A DNA stretch of 49,993 nucleotides, from positions 1 to 49,993 of the forward strand of contig NZ_JMPP01000015.1 in the NCBI RefSeq assembly GCF_000735435.1, in the 5' to 3' direction. Origin of the DNA: Klebsiella planticola ATCC 33531. GTDB lineage: Bacteria; Pseudomonadota; Gammaproteobacteria; Enterobacterales; Enterobacteriaceae. Below are positions 7,465-16,975 of this stretch, piece after piece; the first letter of the stretch is position 1, and each line of letters opens with the position of its first letter. The notes under the pieces are model-generated. The model worked only from the letters and a program-made list of their open reading frames with translations. It had not been told where the DNA came from and made no database searches. The translations under genes and the position numbers were made by a program.

Positions 7465-10023
7465 TCAGAACAATTCGTGGGTCTCACCGCCACCATCGGT
7501 GATGGTGGTCCCCACTTCATGCACCGCCTGATGGGTCGGCTGTGTGCCGTCAATGAAGTATTCGGCGCGGCTGTTACCACCGCTTGCCAACTGGCCGGTG
7601 CTGCGGTCGATATTGACCGTTACCACGCCAGGCGGCGGGGTTAATGGCTCTTCAGGTACGCCTTCCAGCACGCGTTTCATAAAGTCATCCCAGGCTGGCT
7701 GGGCGCTTTTGGCTCCCCCCTCATAGCCAGAGATCTGATCTTTAATCGCCCCGGATGCGGTGGTTCGCCCCAGATCGCGGCGGTGATCGTCAAAACCAAT
7801 CCATACCGACGTCACGACACCCGGACCATAACCGGAGAACCACGCATCTTTTGAACTGTTGGTGGTCCCCGTTTTACCGCCGATATCGTGGCGCTGCAGA
7901 TCGCGACCGGCGCGCCAGCCGGTCCCCATCCAGCCCGGTTCGCCGAAGATGTTACTGTTCAGGGCGCTTTTAATCAGGAATGACAGCGGCGTGCTGATCA
8001 CATGCGGCGCGTATTCCGGGGCGCCGGTTTGCGCTACCAGCGCCTGGTTGACCTGTTCAAGCTCTGGCTGCGGCGGCAGCGCGGAGTTCTGCGGTGTTGC
8101 AGAGGTCGCGACATCTTCGACATCTTTATTTTCCAGCACGTCGGATTTCGGCGTATCGCCGTAAATTACCGGCAGGTTGCACTGCGGACAGGCAACTTTA
8201 GGCCGCTCTTCAAAGATCACGCCGCCCTGATCGGTCTCGATTTTGCTGATAAAGAACGGCGTTACCAGGAAGCCGCCGTTGGCCATCACCGAATAACCGC
8301 GCGCAACCTGCAGCGGCGTAAAGGATGCGGACCCCAGCGCCAGCGACTCGGTATGCACGATATTCCCCGCCGGGAAACCGAAACGCTGTAGATACTCCGC
8401 CGCGTAATCCACGCCCATGGCACGCATGGCGCGAACCATCACGACGTTCTTCGACTGCCCCAGTCCCTGACGCAAGCGAATCGGGCCGGCGTACTGCGGC
8501 GGGGAGTTTTTCGGCTGCCAGTCGGAACCTGCGCCGGCGTCCCAACGGGAAATCGGCACATCGTTAAGCATACTGGCCAGCGTCAGGCCTTTATCCATCG
8601 CCGCAGTGTAGAGGAACGGCTTAATGTTTGAGCCTACCTGGCGCAGGGCCTGGGTCGCGCGGTTGAATTTACTTTGATTGAAGTCGAACCCGCCGACCAG
8701 GGCGATAATGGCGCCGTTCTGCGGGTTAATGGAAACCAACGCCGAGTTTACATCCGGTACCTGCGACAACCACCAGCTGTCGCCGACCTGACGGACCCAA
8801 ACCTGCTGCCCGGACTGCAGGACATCGGTGACTTTCCGCGGAGTCGCTCCTTGCTGGGTATCGGAGATAAAGCGACGCGCCCAGCGGACGCCCTCCATGT
8901 TCAGCGTGACCGACGTTCCATTACTTAATAATGCGACCGCTTCCTGGGGATTTGCCGAGGTAATTACCGCCGGAGCAAGCGGCCCGTAGCCGGGCAGGCT
9001 TTTCAGCGATGCGATGATTTTCGCGTGATCCCAGGGCGTTTCGCCCACTTTCCACAGCACGTTGGCCGGGCCGCGGTAGCCATGGCGCATATCGTAATCC
9101 AGCACGTTATTGCGGACGGCCTGCTGAGCAGACTGCTGGTTTTTACGCGTGATAGTGGTGTAAACGCGATAGCCATCTTCATACGCCTGTTCGCCATAGC
9201 GGTTAACCATCTCCTGGCGCACCATTTCACTGAGATAAGGTGCCGAGAAGGCGATTTCCGGTGCGTGGTAGCGGGCGTCAATGGCTTCGTTGCGCGCCTG
9301 ATCGTATTGCGCCTGCGTGATATAGCCTTCGCTCAGCATACGTGCCAGAACAACGTTGCGACGCGCGGTCGCGCGGTCCATGGAATAGAGCGGGTTAAAT
9401 GTCGATGGTGCTTTAGGCAGGCCAGCGATAACGGCCATTTCGCTCAGGCTAAGCTGGTCGATAGATTTACCAAAGTAAACCTGCGCCGCCGCGCCGACGC
9501 CATAGGCGCGGTAGCCGAGATAGATTTTATTCAGGTACAGCTCAAGGATTTCGTCTTTATTCAGCAACTGCTCGATGCGAATCGCCAGGAAGGCCTCTTT
9601 GATCTTACGCATCAGCGTCTTCTCTGGGCTCAGGAAGAAGTTACGCGCTAACTGCTGGGTGATCGTACTGGCGCCCTGTGAGGCATGGCCTGAGAACATG
9701 GCAACGCTGGCTGCACGAAAAATACCGACTGGATCGACGCCGTGATGCTCATAGAAACGACTATCTTCGGTGGCAATAAACGCTTTGATCAGCTCGGGCG
9801 GCATTTGCTGCAACGTGACGGGAATACGGCGTTTCTCGCCATACTGCGCAATAAGCTCACCATCCGCGCTATAGACCTGCATCGGGATCTGCAAACGCAC
9901 ATCCTTCAAGGTCGCGACGTCAGGGAGTTGCGGCTCAATATATTTATAGAGGCCAAAAACCGAGCCTGCTCCCAGCAGTACGCAACAGACTGCAAGGATC
10001 AATAGATACTTTACGAACTTCAC
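7465..10023 (-). CDS. mrcA: Penicillin-binding protein 1A, bifunctional peptidoglycan synthase
   Basis: Class A PBP of the inner membrane that polymerises lipid II and crosslinks the glycan strands during cell elongation. Residues 5-25 form the single membrane anchor. The glycosyltransferase (GT51) domain follows, with the catalytic glutamate E86 in TEDSRFYEHHG. The transpeptidase domain carries the serine motif GSNIKPF near residue 465, an SKN triad and KTGTTNSS near residue 710. The 852 aa match the E. coli 850. It is divergent from hofM, as in E. coli. Confidence 0.97.
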   Translation of the reverse strand: MKFVKYLLILAVCCVLLGAGSVFGLYKYIEPQLPDVATLKDVRLQIPMQVYSADGELIAQYGEKRRIPVTLQQMPPELIKAFIATEDSRFYEHHGVDPVGIFRAASVAMFSGHASQGASTITQQLARNFFLSPEKTLMRKIKEAFLAIRIEQLLNKDEILELYLNKIYLGYRAYGVGAAAQVYFGKSIDQLSLSEMAVIAGLPKAPSTFNPLYSMDRATARRNVVLARMLSEGYITQAQYDQARNEAIDARYHAPEIAFSAPYLSEMVRQEMVNRYGEQAYEDGYRVYTTITRKNQQSAQQAVRNNVLDYDMRHGYRGPANVLWKVGETPWDHAKIIASLKSLPGYGPLAPAVITSANPQEAVALLSNGTSVTLNMEGVRWARRFISDTQQGATPRKVTDVLQSGQQVWVRQVGDSWWLSQVPDVNSALVSINPQNGAIIALVGGFDFNQSKFNRATQALRQVGSNIKPFLYTAAMDKGLTLASMLNDVPISRWDAGAGSDWQPKNSPPQYAGPIRLRQGLGQSKNVVMVRAMRAMGVDYAAEYLQRFGFPAGNIVHTESLALGSASFTPLQVARGYSVMANGGFLVTPFFISKIETDQGGVIFEERPKVACPQCNLPVIYGDTPKSDVLENKDVEDVATSATPQNSALPPQPELEQVNQALVAQTGAPEYAPHVISTPLSFLIKSALNSNIFGEPGWMGTGWRAGRDLQRHDIGGKTGTTNSSKDAWFSGYGPGVVTSVWIGFDDHRRDLGRTTASGAIKDQISGYEGGAKSAQPAWDDFMKRVLEGVPEEPLTPPPGVVTVNIDRSTGQLASGGNSRAEYFIDGTQPTHQAVHEVGTTITDGGGETHELF

Positions 10024-10141
10024 CGGAGATTTCCCATTAAGTTTAATTTGGGCAGTTTATAAACAAACGCGCGGTAGTATAAAGGCAAGCCTGGTGCATT
10101 GATAGAGTCGAGCCGTAATGGCGGACAAGGAGATCGTAAGC

Positions 10142-10927
10142 ATGGCTTTCAGCAACTGGCGAATCGGGATGCATATTCAACAGGACGCAATCGTGCTGGT
10201 CGCACTGCGCTATGCGCGTTCCCGCTGGGCGTTATGCCGCTGGTGGGACATCGAACTGGCGCCCGGCATCGTGCGTCATGGCATGGTGGTTGACGTGACT
10301 GCGCTGGCTGAACGGTTGCAGAACTGGCGGCGGGAACTGCCTTTGCAACATCAGGTCAGCATTGCGTTTCCGGCCAGCCGAACGCTACAAAAGCAGCTGC
10401 CGCGTCCGCAGCTGTCTCTGAGCGACAGGGAGCGGGCAACCTGGATAGCCAGCGTGATGGCGCAACAGCTGGAGATGCCCGCCGCCTCGCTGTGCGTCGA
10501 TTATTCCGCCGCGCCGGCAAATAACGCGTGGCGGGTGACGGCGGCACAACGCCTGGATATCGACGTTCTGCGTCAGCTCGCCGCCCGCCTGAAGCTGAGC
10601 ATCGCAGGCATTGTCCCGGATGCCAGCGCGCTGGCGGCGTTCCTCCCCTGGTTACCCTCTGGCTCGCAAGGCCTGGCGTGGCGCAACGAGCCTCATTGGC
10701 TGTGGGCAACTCGGGAGGGCTGGGGCAGTTTGCCGTGCGCTGAAGCCTCTTCGTTTTCACAACTCTCCCGGCTTATCGATGCCCAATCACTCCAGCGCTG
10801 CGCCACGCGTTCTGGCGATGAGACCGCTTTTGACCCCTGGCGCGTGATTCATCGCCTGCAACCACCGCTGCCGAGCTGTGGAGACCGCTATGCCGTGGCG
10901 ATTGCGCTGGCGTTAGGAGGGCGATAA
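10142..10927 (+). CDS. hofM: HofM, PilM-like protein of the DNA-uptake apparatus
   Basis: First gene of the hofMNOPQ cluster, the enteric counterpart of pilMNOPQ/comABCDE, needed in E. coli for using external DNA as a nutrient. The 261-aa protein resembles E. coli HofM, with the conserved stretches IAFPASRTLQ, DASALAAFLPWLPS and FDPW. PilM relatives have an actin-like fold at the cytoplasmic face, but I see no intact ATP-binding signature here. I chose the ATG at 10142 (MAFSNWRIG), which fits the family start and has AGGAGA just upstream, over the in-frame start at 10118. No clear Sxy-dependent CRP-S site was seen in the mrcA-hofM gap. Confidence 0.9.
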   Translation: MAFSNWRIGMHIQQDAIVLVALRYARSRWALCRWWDIELAPGIVRHGMVVDVTALAERLQNWRRELPLQHQVSIAFPASRTLQKQLPRPQLSLSDRERATWIASVMAQQLEMPAASLCVDYSAAPANNAWRVTAAQRLDIDVLRQLAARLKLSIAGIVPDASALAAFLPWLPSGSQGLAWRNEPHWLWATREGWGSLPCAEASSFSQLSRLIDAQSLQRCATRSGDETAFDPWRVIHRLQPPLPSCGDRYAVAIALALGGR

Positions 10928-10929
10928 CG

Positions 10930-11469
10930 ATGACGACGGCGGTGAATTTTTTGCCATGGCGTGAAGCGCGTCGCCGCCAGCAGCTGCGTGTCGCGCTGCT
11001 GTACGCGGTGGGGTTTCTACTGCTCTTGCTGACGATGGCTCAGGTTAACCGGGCTGAGCGTCACGCGGTTGAGGCGCTGGCGGCGGTGAGAACCGCGGCT
11101 GAAAACCAGCTCTGGTCCGCACTCCGTCAGCGCGAAAGCATGATGCTGGAGCGACAGCAGCAAGCACAGCGGCTGCGGCTGAGACAGCAAAGAAGGGCAT
11201 TAACCGAGGCCTGGCGGCCCCGATTGCAGGCAATCGCCGCGCAACTACCGGAGCAGGCCTGGTTAACCCGGCTGGAGTATCAGCGCGATACCCTGATGTT
11301 GAGCGGTCTGGCGCTGAATCTTAATGCCGTGGCGGGGCTGGAAAAAGCGCTGGGTGCGGTTGCCGGGTTCAAACCGGCCAAAGCCGGTGAAACGCGCCGC
11401 GGTGAGTCGGGGCGCTGGCAGTTTCGCTTTTCCCTGAGCGGAGAGCACGCTGATGCAGGCACTCATTGA
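10930..11469 (+). CDS. hofN: HofN, PilN-like assembly protein
   Basis: A 179-aa bitopic inner-membrane protein of the pilus-like uptake system. The short cytoplasmic N-terminus contains the PilN-type NFLPWREARRRQQ motif thought to bind PilM, then a membrane helix at about residues 22-38, then a coiled-coil-prone region rich in Q, R and E, and a small C-terminal domain. It begins two bases after hofM ends and overlaps the hofO start by 17 bases, indicating a tightly packed operon. Confidence 0.9.
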   Translation: MTTAVNFLPWREARRRQQLRVALLYAVGFLLLLLTMAQVNRAERHAVEALAAVRTAAENQLWSALRQRESMMLERQQQAQRLRLRQQRRALTEAWRPRLQAIAAQLPEQAWLTRLEYQRDTLMLSGLALNLNAVAGLEKALGAVAGFKPAKAGETRRGESGRWQFRFSLSGEHADAGTH

Positions 11470-11900
11470 ACGTGGAATGACGGCATTGTTTTCTCTGCGT
11501 GGCGGGCGGCTCGCGCTGCCGATTATTCTGGGGCTGCTCGTGGTGATTTTTTCGGCTGTCGGCTTCGCCTCCACCGACAGAAACCGACGGACATCTCCGG
11601 CTGCGTCAGCAGTGGCTTCGGTTAATGCCGCTGCAGACTGCCTTGCAAAATGTCCTTCCTGATGAGCAACAGCGCTCGCTGTTCTCGCCGGTTGCGCTGC
11701 CGGTATCAGGCGCCATGCTGGTGACCTGGCGCCCGTCGGGGCATGGCGGTGAGCTGCTGCTGGAGGCCAGCTGGCAGGCGGTCCCGCCGCTGTTTTCCTG
11801 GCTGGCGGAGTGCGGGATGCGCGTAACGGGCTTTTCGCTGCGTCCGGAAAAAGAGGCACTGCTGATGACGTTACAGCTGGAGGCCGAAGATGTGGGGTAA
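11453..11900 (+). pseudogene. hofO: hofO, PilO-like assembly protein, split by a frameshift near 11581
   Basis: The N-terminal half reads in one frame from the ATG at 11453, with a membrane helix (LPIILGLLVVIFSAVGF), up to about STDR. That frame then ends at 11660-11662. The family's remaining sequence continues in the +1 frame: LRLRQQWLRLMPLQ, then the conserved SGAMLVTWRPS-GGELLLEASW and a MTLQLE end, with stop at 11898-11900. Removing one A from the AAA at 11581-11583 restores one open frame of about 148 aa, close to the 146 aa of E. coli HofO. As written, only a 69-aa fragment can be made. hofN, hofP and hofQ around it are open, so the defect is local; a sequencing error in a homopolymer is possible. 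Confidence 0.85.
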
Positions 11901-12279
11901 GGGTTGGCGCTTTCTATGGCTGTTGCCGCTTTCGCTACCATTGCTGGCCGGCGATCGCGATCCGTTTCTGCCTCCGGAGGATCGCTGCCAGACGGCACAG
12001 CTGGCGCAATGGCGCTATGGTGGCGCGGTCGGTCATCCGCAATATTGGGTGGGTTATTTACTGGACCATCGTAACCAATGGCTACGGGTGCGACAAGATG
12101 ACGCTTTGCCGGGGGGCTGGCGAATCCATGTGCTGACGGCGGAGCGAATTGAAATAACAACAGGGCCTGGATGCGAACCTGCGCATTGGGAATGGCTGCG
12201 GGAAAAAGGAGCAAAAAATGATGCGATGGATAAGCCTGCTGTTTCTACTGTTGCCAGCGCTAGCGGCGGCAAAAAATGA
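11890..12279 (+). CDS. hofP: HofP, small PilP-like protein of the DNA-uptake cluster
   Basis: A 129-aa protein with a hydrophobic N-terminal segment (residues 5-21, WRFLWLLPLSLPLLAG) that may be a signal or anchor. The RDPFLPPED and QWRYGGAVG stretches that mark E. coli HofP follow, and CEPAHWEW lies in the second half. It starts within the last codons of hofO (ATGTGGGGTAA overlap). Its 3' end overlaps hofQ by 62 bases, so the last 20 residues are read in another frame over the HofQ signal sequence. The overlap is somewhat longer than usual but compatible with coupling. Confidence 0.85.
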   Translation: MWGKGWRFLWLLPLSLPLLAGDRDPFLPPEDRCQTAQLAQWRYGGAVGHPQYWVGYLLDHRNQWLRVRQDDALPGGWRIHVLTAERIEITTGPGCEPAHWEWLREKGAKNDAMDKPAVSTVASASGGKK

Positions 12280-13456
12280 GCAACTCGTGTCGCTGGTGGT
12301 TGATGATGTGCCGGTAGCCCAGGTGCTGCAAACGCTGGCCGAGATGCAGCAAAAAAATCTGGTCGTAGCGCCTGACGTCAGCGGTACGGTGTCGCTTCAT
12401 CTGAAAAACGTTCCCTGGCAGCAGGCATTGCGCGCGGTGATTGATAGCGCCGGGCTGATGTATAACCAGCAGGGCACGGTCCTGCATGTGCATACGCTGG
12501 GCTGGCAAAATGCGCGGCAGGCGCAACAAGAGGCGGCGCGCGCGAAGCAATTGCAGAATCTGCCTTTGCAAAGGCATAGCGTGATGCTGCAGCATGCCGA
12601 TGCGAGCGAGCTGGCAAAGTCCGGGGACAAATTGCTCAGCGCCCGGGGCAGCCTGACGGTGGATAAACGCACCAATCGACTGTTCATTCACGACGATGCC
12701 GCGCATCTGTCGACGTTGACAGCGTGGGCCCAGGAGATGGATCTGCCGGTCGGTCAGGTCGAACTGGCGGCACATATCGTCTCGATGAGTGAAACCAGCC
12801 TGCGTGAACTTGGGGTGAAATGGAGCATGGCCGAAGCCAGCAGCGCGCCGGGTTCCGGTAAGCTGACGACCTTAAGCAGCCATCAGGCGGTGAACGATGC
12901 CAGCACTCGCGTGGGGTTTAATATCGGTCGTCTGAGCGGGCGATTGCTGGAGCTGGAGCTTTCGGCGCTGGAGCAAAAACAGCAGGTGGAAATCATCGCC
13001 AGCCCGCGTTTGCTGGCTTCTCATATGCAGCCTGCCAGCATCAAGCAGGGTAGCGAAATTCCCTATCAGGTCTCCAGCGGGGAAAGCGGCGCAACATCGG
13101 TTGAGTTTAAAGAGGCGGTTCTGGGAATGGAGGTCACGCCAACGGTTCTGCAACAGAATCGCGTGCGCCTGAAGCTACGCATTACTGAGAATACGCCAGG
13201 TCAGGTTCTGAAGCAGGAAAACGGCGAAGCGTTGGCTATCGATAAACAGGAAATTGAGACGCAGGTTGAAGTTAAAAGCGGCGAAACGCTGGCTCTGGGC
13301 GGAATCTTTTCGCAAAAAAAGAAATCTGCCCGCGACAGTATTCCGCTACTGGGTGACATTCCGCTGCTCGGCCAGCTGTTTCGTCGCGACGGTAAAGATA
13401 ACGAACGGCGCGAACTGGTTGTCTTCATTACCCCACGAATTCTGGCAGTGCATTAA
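12218..13456 (+). CDS. hofQ: HofQ, outer-membrane secretin for DNA uptake
   Basis: Secretin of the PilQ/ComE type, forming the outer-membrane channel of the uptake machine. The 412 residues equal E. coli HofQ. A signal peptide covers residues 1-18 (MMRWISLLFLLLPALAAA). An N-terminal STN/N0 domain follows (VDDVPVAQVLQTLAE), then an N1 domain with the line KRTNRLFIHDDAAH. The secretin domain carries EIIASPRLLASH, SGESGATSVEFKEAVLG, LKLRITENTPG and the C-terminal RRELVVFITPRIL. It is intact, so the outer-membrane part of the system is preserved even though hofO is broken. Confidence 0.95.
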   Translation: MMRWISLLFLLLPALAAAKNEQLVSLVVDDVPVAQVLQTLAEMQQKNLVVAPDVSGTVSLHLKNVPWQQALRAVIDSAGLMYNQQGTVLHVHTLGWQNARQAQQEAARAKQLQNLPLQRHSVMLQHADASELAKSGDKLLSARGSLTVDKRTNRLFIHDDAAHLSTLTAWAQEMDLPVGQVELAAHIVSMSETSLRELGVKWSMAEASSAPGSGKLTTLSSHQAVNDASTRVGFNIGRLSGRLLELELSALEQKQQVEIIASPRLLASHMQPASIKQGSEIPYQVSSGESGATSVEFKEAVLGMEVTPTVLQQNRVRLKLRITENTPGQVLKQENGEALAIDKQEIETQVEVKSGETLALGGIFSQKKKSARDSIPLLGDIPLLGQLFRRDGKDNERRELVVFITPRILAVH

Positions 13457-13849
13457 GCGGTTTTTCTTGCTAAACACGTTTCAGGTGTTTGACGTGAGGA
13501 CGGATTTAGCATACAAGGGGTACCGATTTGAGAGTCGGGTTCGGCATCAATCCTCCCTTTTTGTCCGGTGATTTATCCACACGATCATTCAGGATGCGTC
13601 GAGGCGGTAAGCTGGTTTACCCCCAGAAACATAGATAACTATGCACCTGGAGGCGGATAAGTGCAGCCGACGGCGAGGTAGTTTGAATAATGACGAGTAT
13701 ATTCAGTTGCCAAACCTGCCTGAGTATTGAGATAATTTTTAGTCTGACTCTCGCTCTATTGCATATGAGGTTTCAGTTCATGTCCTGCTGCGCTGGGTAT
13801 TCGCGAAGCGGGTTTACCATTAACGAATAGTCTTAGTAGTACCGAAAAA
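13457..13849. other. hofQ-aroK intergenic region (393 bp)
   Basis: No credible ORF is present. The right end contains the aroK leader, similar to my memory of the E. coli sequence before the ATG. The middle (about 13588-13690) contains a candidate intergenic repeat remnant, listed separately. No clean intrinsic terminator for the hof operon was found, although TTTTT at 13557-13561 follows an imperfect inverted repeat. Confidence 0.55.
13588..13690 (-). repeat. Intergenic repeat remnant A
   Basis: On the minus strand this begins TTCAAACTACCTCG, continues GGCTGCACTTATCCGCCTCC, and ends with CTTACCGCCTCGACGCATCC. The order is TTCAA, then GGCTGC, then a pyrimidine-rich block, then CTTGCCGCC. It is shared with the stretch at 44536-44580 and, for the right end, with 43000-43062. 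It looks like a decayed imperfect-palindrome intergenic repeat of the kind scattered through enteric genomes. The family assignment is by eye. Confidence 0.5.
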
Positions 13850-14371
13850 ATGGCAGAGAAACGCAATATCTTTCTGGTTGGGCCTATGGGTGCCGGCAAA
13901 AGCACTATTGGGCGCCAGTTAGCCCAACAGCTCAATATGGAATTTTACGATTCTGATCAAGAGATTGAGAAACGCACTGGCGCAGATGTGGGCTGGGTTT
14001 TCGATGTCGAAGGTGAAGACGGCTTCCGCGACCGTGAAGAAAAGATCATCAATGAGTTGACGGAAAAACAGGGAATTGTGCTGGCGACTGGCGGCGGCTC
14101 TGTGAAATCCCGTGAAACGCGTAACCGTCTCTCCGCCCGCGGCGTGGTGGTGTACCTGGAAACAACGATCGAAAAGCAGCTTGCCCGTACGCAGCGCGAT
14201 AAAAAGCGTCCTCTATTACAAGTTGAAGCGCCGCCTCGCGAAGTTCTTGAAGCGTTGGCCGACGAACGCAACCCACTGTATGAAGAGATTGCTGACGTCA
14301 CTATCCGTACCGACGATCAGAGCGCAAAAGTAGTGGCAAACCAGATTATTCATATGCTGGAAAGCAATTGA
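13850..14371 (+). CDS. aroK: Shikimate kinase I
   Basis: Cytosolic kinase phosphorylating shikimate to shikimate 3-phosphate in the chorismate pathway. The Walker A loop GPMGAGKST is at residues 11-19. The shikimate-binding residues lie in [11 protein letters not shown] and GFRDRE, and GGGSV follows. The 173 aa equal E. coli AroK. aroB follows after 55 bp on the same strand, the conserved aroK-aroB-damX-dam arrangement. Confidence 0.98.
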   Translation: MAEKRNIFLVGPMGAGKSTIGRQLAQQLNMEFYDSDQEIEKRTGADVGWVFDVEGEDGFRDREEKIINELTEKQGIVLATGGGSVKSRETRNRLSARGVVVYLETTIEKQLARTQRDKKRPLLQVEAPPREVLEALADERNPLYEEIADVTIRTDDQSAKVVANQIIHMLESN

Positions 14372-14426
14372 TTCTGGCTTAATAAAGAGCGTCAGAGTAA
14401 AAAGCAACTGAGGTGGACGTCGCGTT

Positions 14427-15521
14427 ATGGAGAGGCTTACTGTAACCCTCGGGGAACGTAGTTACCCGATTACCATCGCGGCTGGTTTGTTTAACGATCC
14501 AGCTTCCTTCCAGCCACTGAAATCAGGCGACCAGGTTATGCTGGTCACCAATGAAACGCTGGCGCCGCTTTATCTGGATAACGTTCGCTCTGTACTGGAG
14601 CAGGCGGGGGTTAACGTAGATAGCGTCATTCTACCCGACGGCGAGCAGTACAAAAGCCTGACGGTGATGGACTCCGTCTTTACCGCTTTACTGAAAAAAC
14701 CGCACGGCCGTGACACCACTCTGGTGGCGCTCGGCGGTGGCGTGGTCGGTGATCTAACCGGCTTTGCTGCGGCTAGCTATCAGCGCGGCGTGCGTTTTAT
14801 CCAGGTTCCAACCACCCTGCTGTCGCAGGTGGACTCTTCGGTCGGCGGTAAGACGGCCGTCAATCACCCTCTTGGTAAAAACATGATTGGTGCCTTCTGG
14901 CAGCCGGTTTCCGTGGTCGTCGATCTCAACTGTCTTAAGACGTTGCCGGCCCGTGAACTCTCTTCCGGACTGGCCGAAGTGATCAAGTACGGCATTATCC
15001 TCGACGGTGAATTCTTCAGCTGGCTGGAAAGCAATATCGATGCGCTGATGGCGCTTGATGAGAAGGCGATGGCGTACTGTATTCGTCGTTGCTGTGAGCT
15101 GAAAGCCGAAGTTGTTGCTGCCGACGAGCGCGAAACCGGGTTACGTGCTTTACTCAATCTTGGGCATACTTTTGGTCATGCTATTGAAGCCGAAATGGGC
15201 TACGGTAACTGGCTACACGGTGAAGCCGTTGCTGCCGGTATGGTGATGGCTGCGCATACGTCCGAGCGATTAGGGCAGTTCAGCGCACAGGATACACAGC
15301 GTATCGTGACGCTGCTGCAGCGTGCGGGCTTGCCGGTACGTGGGCCGCAGGAGATGACTGCGCAGGCGTATCTGCCCCACATGATGCGTGATAAAAAGGT
15401 GCTGGCAGGCGAGATGCGGCTGGTGCTACCGCTGGCAATAGGGAAAAGCGAAGTTCGCGGCGGAGTGTCGCATGATGTAGTTCTTGGCGCGATTGCTGAT
15501 ACACAGCTAGCGCAACAATAA
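14427..15521 (+). CDS. aroB: 3-dehydroquinate synthase
   Basis: NAD- and metal-dependent enzyme converting DAHP to 3-dehydroquinate, step two of aromatic biosynthesis. The NAD-binding segment [18 protein letters not shown], the active-site run [20 protein letters not shown] and the metal-binding [12 protein letters not shown] and LHGEAVA histidines are all present. The 364 aa compare with 362 in E. coli. It is cotranscribed with aroK, and damX begins 84 bp downstream. Confidence 0.98.
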   Translation: MERLTVTLGERSYPITIAAGLFNDPASFQPLKSGDQVMLVTNETLAPLYLDNVRSVLEQAGVNVDSVILPDGEQYKSLTVMDSVFTALLKKPHGRDTTLVALGGGVVGDLTGFAAASYQRGVRFIQVPTTLLSQVDSSVGGKTAVNHPLGKNMIGAFWQPVSVVVDLNCLKTLPARELSSGLAEVIKYGIILDGEFFSWLESNIDALMALDEKAMAYCIRRCCELKAEVVAADERETGLRALLNLGHTFGHAIEAEMGYGNWLHGEAVAAGMVMAAHTSERLGQFSAQDTQRIVTLLQRAGLPVRGPQEMTAQAYLPHMMRDKKVLAGEMRLVLPLAIGKSEVRGGVSHDVVLGAIADTQLAQQ

Positions 15522-15530
15522 GAAGGTCTA

Positions 15531-15546
15531 GCCGCGTCCGCGCGGC
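15531..15546. other. GC hairpin between aroB and damX
   Basis: GCCGCG (15531-15536), loop TCCG, CGCGGC (15541-15546) form a perfect 6-bp stem shortly after the aroB stop. No T-run follows, so it is more likely an RNA-processing or partial-termination element than a full terminator. Confidence 0.35.
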
Positions 15547-15605
15547 GTTATCATTTCAGGTGACATGCAATAGTCGTGAGCATAAGCCTTTTAGTGGGGT
15601 GTTAA

Positions 15606-16898
15606 ATGGATGAATTAAAACCAGAAGATGATCTGAAAGCCGATCGCAGCGATCGTCGTACTGGTCGTTCCCGTCAATCTTCCGAGCGCGATAGCGATCC
15701 GCAGATCAATTTTGATGATGTCGATCTTGATGCGGACGACAGCCGTCCGACGCGCGCCAGCAAAGCACGCCGTGAGCGCGATGAAGAAGAGTATGAAGCG
15801 GACGTAGAGTCTGAAGAAGACGAAGAGTCCGAAGAGCAGCAGGTTGAGCGTCGTCCGCGCAAGCGTAAGAAAGCGCCCGCGAAGCCAGCCTCCCGCCAGT
15901 ATATTATGATGGGGGTGGGGATTCTCGTGCTGCTGCTGCTGATCGTCGGCATTGGCTCTGCACTGAAGTCGCCATCCTCTTCCAGTGAACAAACCGCGTC
16001 AGGCGAGAAGAGCATTAACCTGTCAGGCGATCAGTCTGACAATGGACAGTCTGGCAATGGCCAGCCTGCCGCTCAGGACCAGACAACGGCAAACAACGCG
16101 CAGCAGGATGTTTCTCTGCCGCCGATCGCCTCTAACCCGACTCAGGGCCAGACTGCCGCTGAGCCGCAGGGACAGCAGCGTGTTGAAGTACAGGGCGATC
16201 TGAATAATGCCTTGACTCAGCAGCAGGGCCAGATTGACAGCGCCGTAGCGAACTCTACGCTGCCGACTGAACCGGCAACCGTTGCTCCTGTCCGTAATGG
16301 CGCCGCCCCGCGTCAGGCAACAACTGAACGTCAGACTGCCGCCGCTCCGCGTCCGGTAGAGCGTAAGCATACGGTGATTGAGCCGAAACCAGTGGCGAAA
16401 GCCCCGGTTGAAGCGAAACCGGTTCAGCCGAAGCGTGTTGAAAGCACTGCCGCGGCCGCGCCGGTGAAAGCGCCTGTCACTCAGCCGAGCAAACCTGTTG
16501 CCACCGCACAGACAACTAAGCCGGCTCCGACGACAACGACAACCGCGACCGCACCAGCGGCTACCGCTGCGGCGACGGCGGCTCCGGCTGCGACTGCCGG
16601 GGGTAAAACTGCCGGTGATGTCAGCTCGATGAAAGCGGCGCCGTCGGGTAACTACACTCTGCAACTCAGCAGCTCCTCCAACTACAACAACCTGAATAGC
16701 TGGGCGAAGAAAGAGAAGCTGGATAAATATGTCGTCTACGAGACCACGCGTAACGGTCAGCCATGGTATGTACTGGTCAGCGGTATCTACGCTTCGAAAG
16801 ATGAAGCGAAGCGTGCTGTTGCCACTCTGCCAGCGGATGTGCAGGCGAAAAACCCGTGGGCGAAACCGCTGCATCAGGTTCAGGCTGATCTGAAGTAA
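15606..16898 (+). CDS. damX: DamX, SPOR-domain cell-division protein
   Basis: Bitopic inner-membrane protein that gathers at the division septum through its SPOR domain, which binds denuded glycan. The 430-aa layout is an acidic, charged cytoplasmic N-terminus (residues 1-95, ending in a basic RRPRKRKK patch), a membrane helix at about 99-120, a long low-complexity periplasmic linker rich in Q, A, P, T and K, and the SPOR domain over about the last 80 residues ([14 protein letters not shown] to VQADLK). The linker has a Thr/Ala-only stretch near residues 305-335. It sits between aroB and dam as in E. coli. Confidence 0.95.
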   Translation: MDELKPEDDLKADRSDRRTGRSRQSSERDSDPQINFDDVDLDADDSRPTRASKARRERDEEEYEADVESEEDEESEEQQVERRPRKRKKAPAKPASRQYIMMGVGILVLLLLIVGIGSALKSPSSSSEQTASGEKSINLSGDQSDNGQSGNGQPAAQDQTTANNAQQDVSLPPIASNPTQGQTAAEPQGQQRVEVQGDLNNALTQQQGQIDSAVANSTLPTEPATVAPVRNGAAPRQATTERQTAAAPRPVERKHTVIEPKPVAKAPVEAKPVQPKRVESTAAAAPVKAPVTQPSKPVATAQTTKPAPTTTTTATAPAATAAATAAPAATAGGKTAGDVSSMKAAPSGNYTLQLSSSSNYNNLNSWAKKEKLDKYVVYETTRNGQPWYVLVSGIYASKDEAKRAVATLPADVQAKNPWAKPLHQVQADLK

Positions 16899-16975
16899 GT
16901 GCGGTGTAGTCTTAAGCGCAGGGTGCTGTCGGAGCTTTCTCCACAGCCGGAGAATGTGGTAATTAGTTAGGCAGC

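Noticed and set aside
10024-10141. Sxy-dependent CRP-S site before hofM
   Set aside because: I looked for TGCGA-N6-TCGCA in the mrcA-hofM gap and found none by eye.
10356-10760. Open frame antisense to hofM
   Set aside because: Arg/Pro/Ala-rich composition typical of antisense shadows; hofM on the other strand has clear homology.
16023-16874. Arg/Ser-rich frame antisense to damX
   Set aside because: It arises from the Ala/Pro/Thr/Gln low-complexity linker of DamX read on the other strand.
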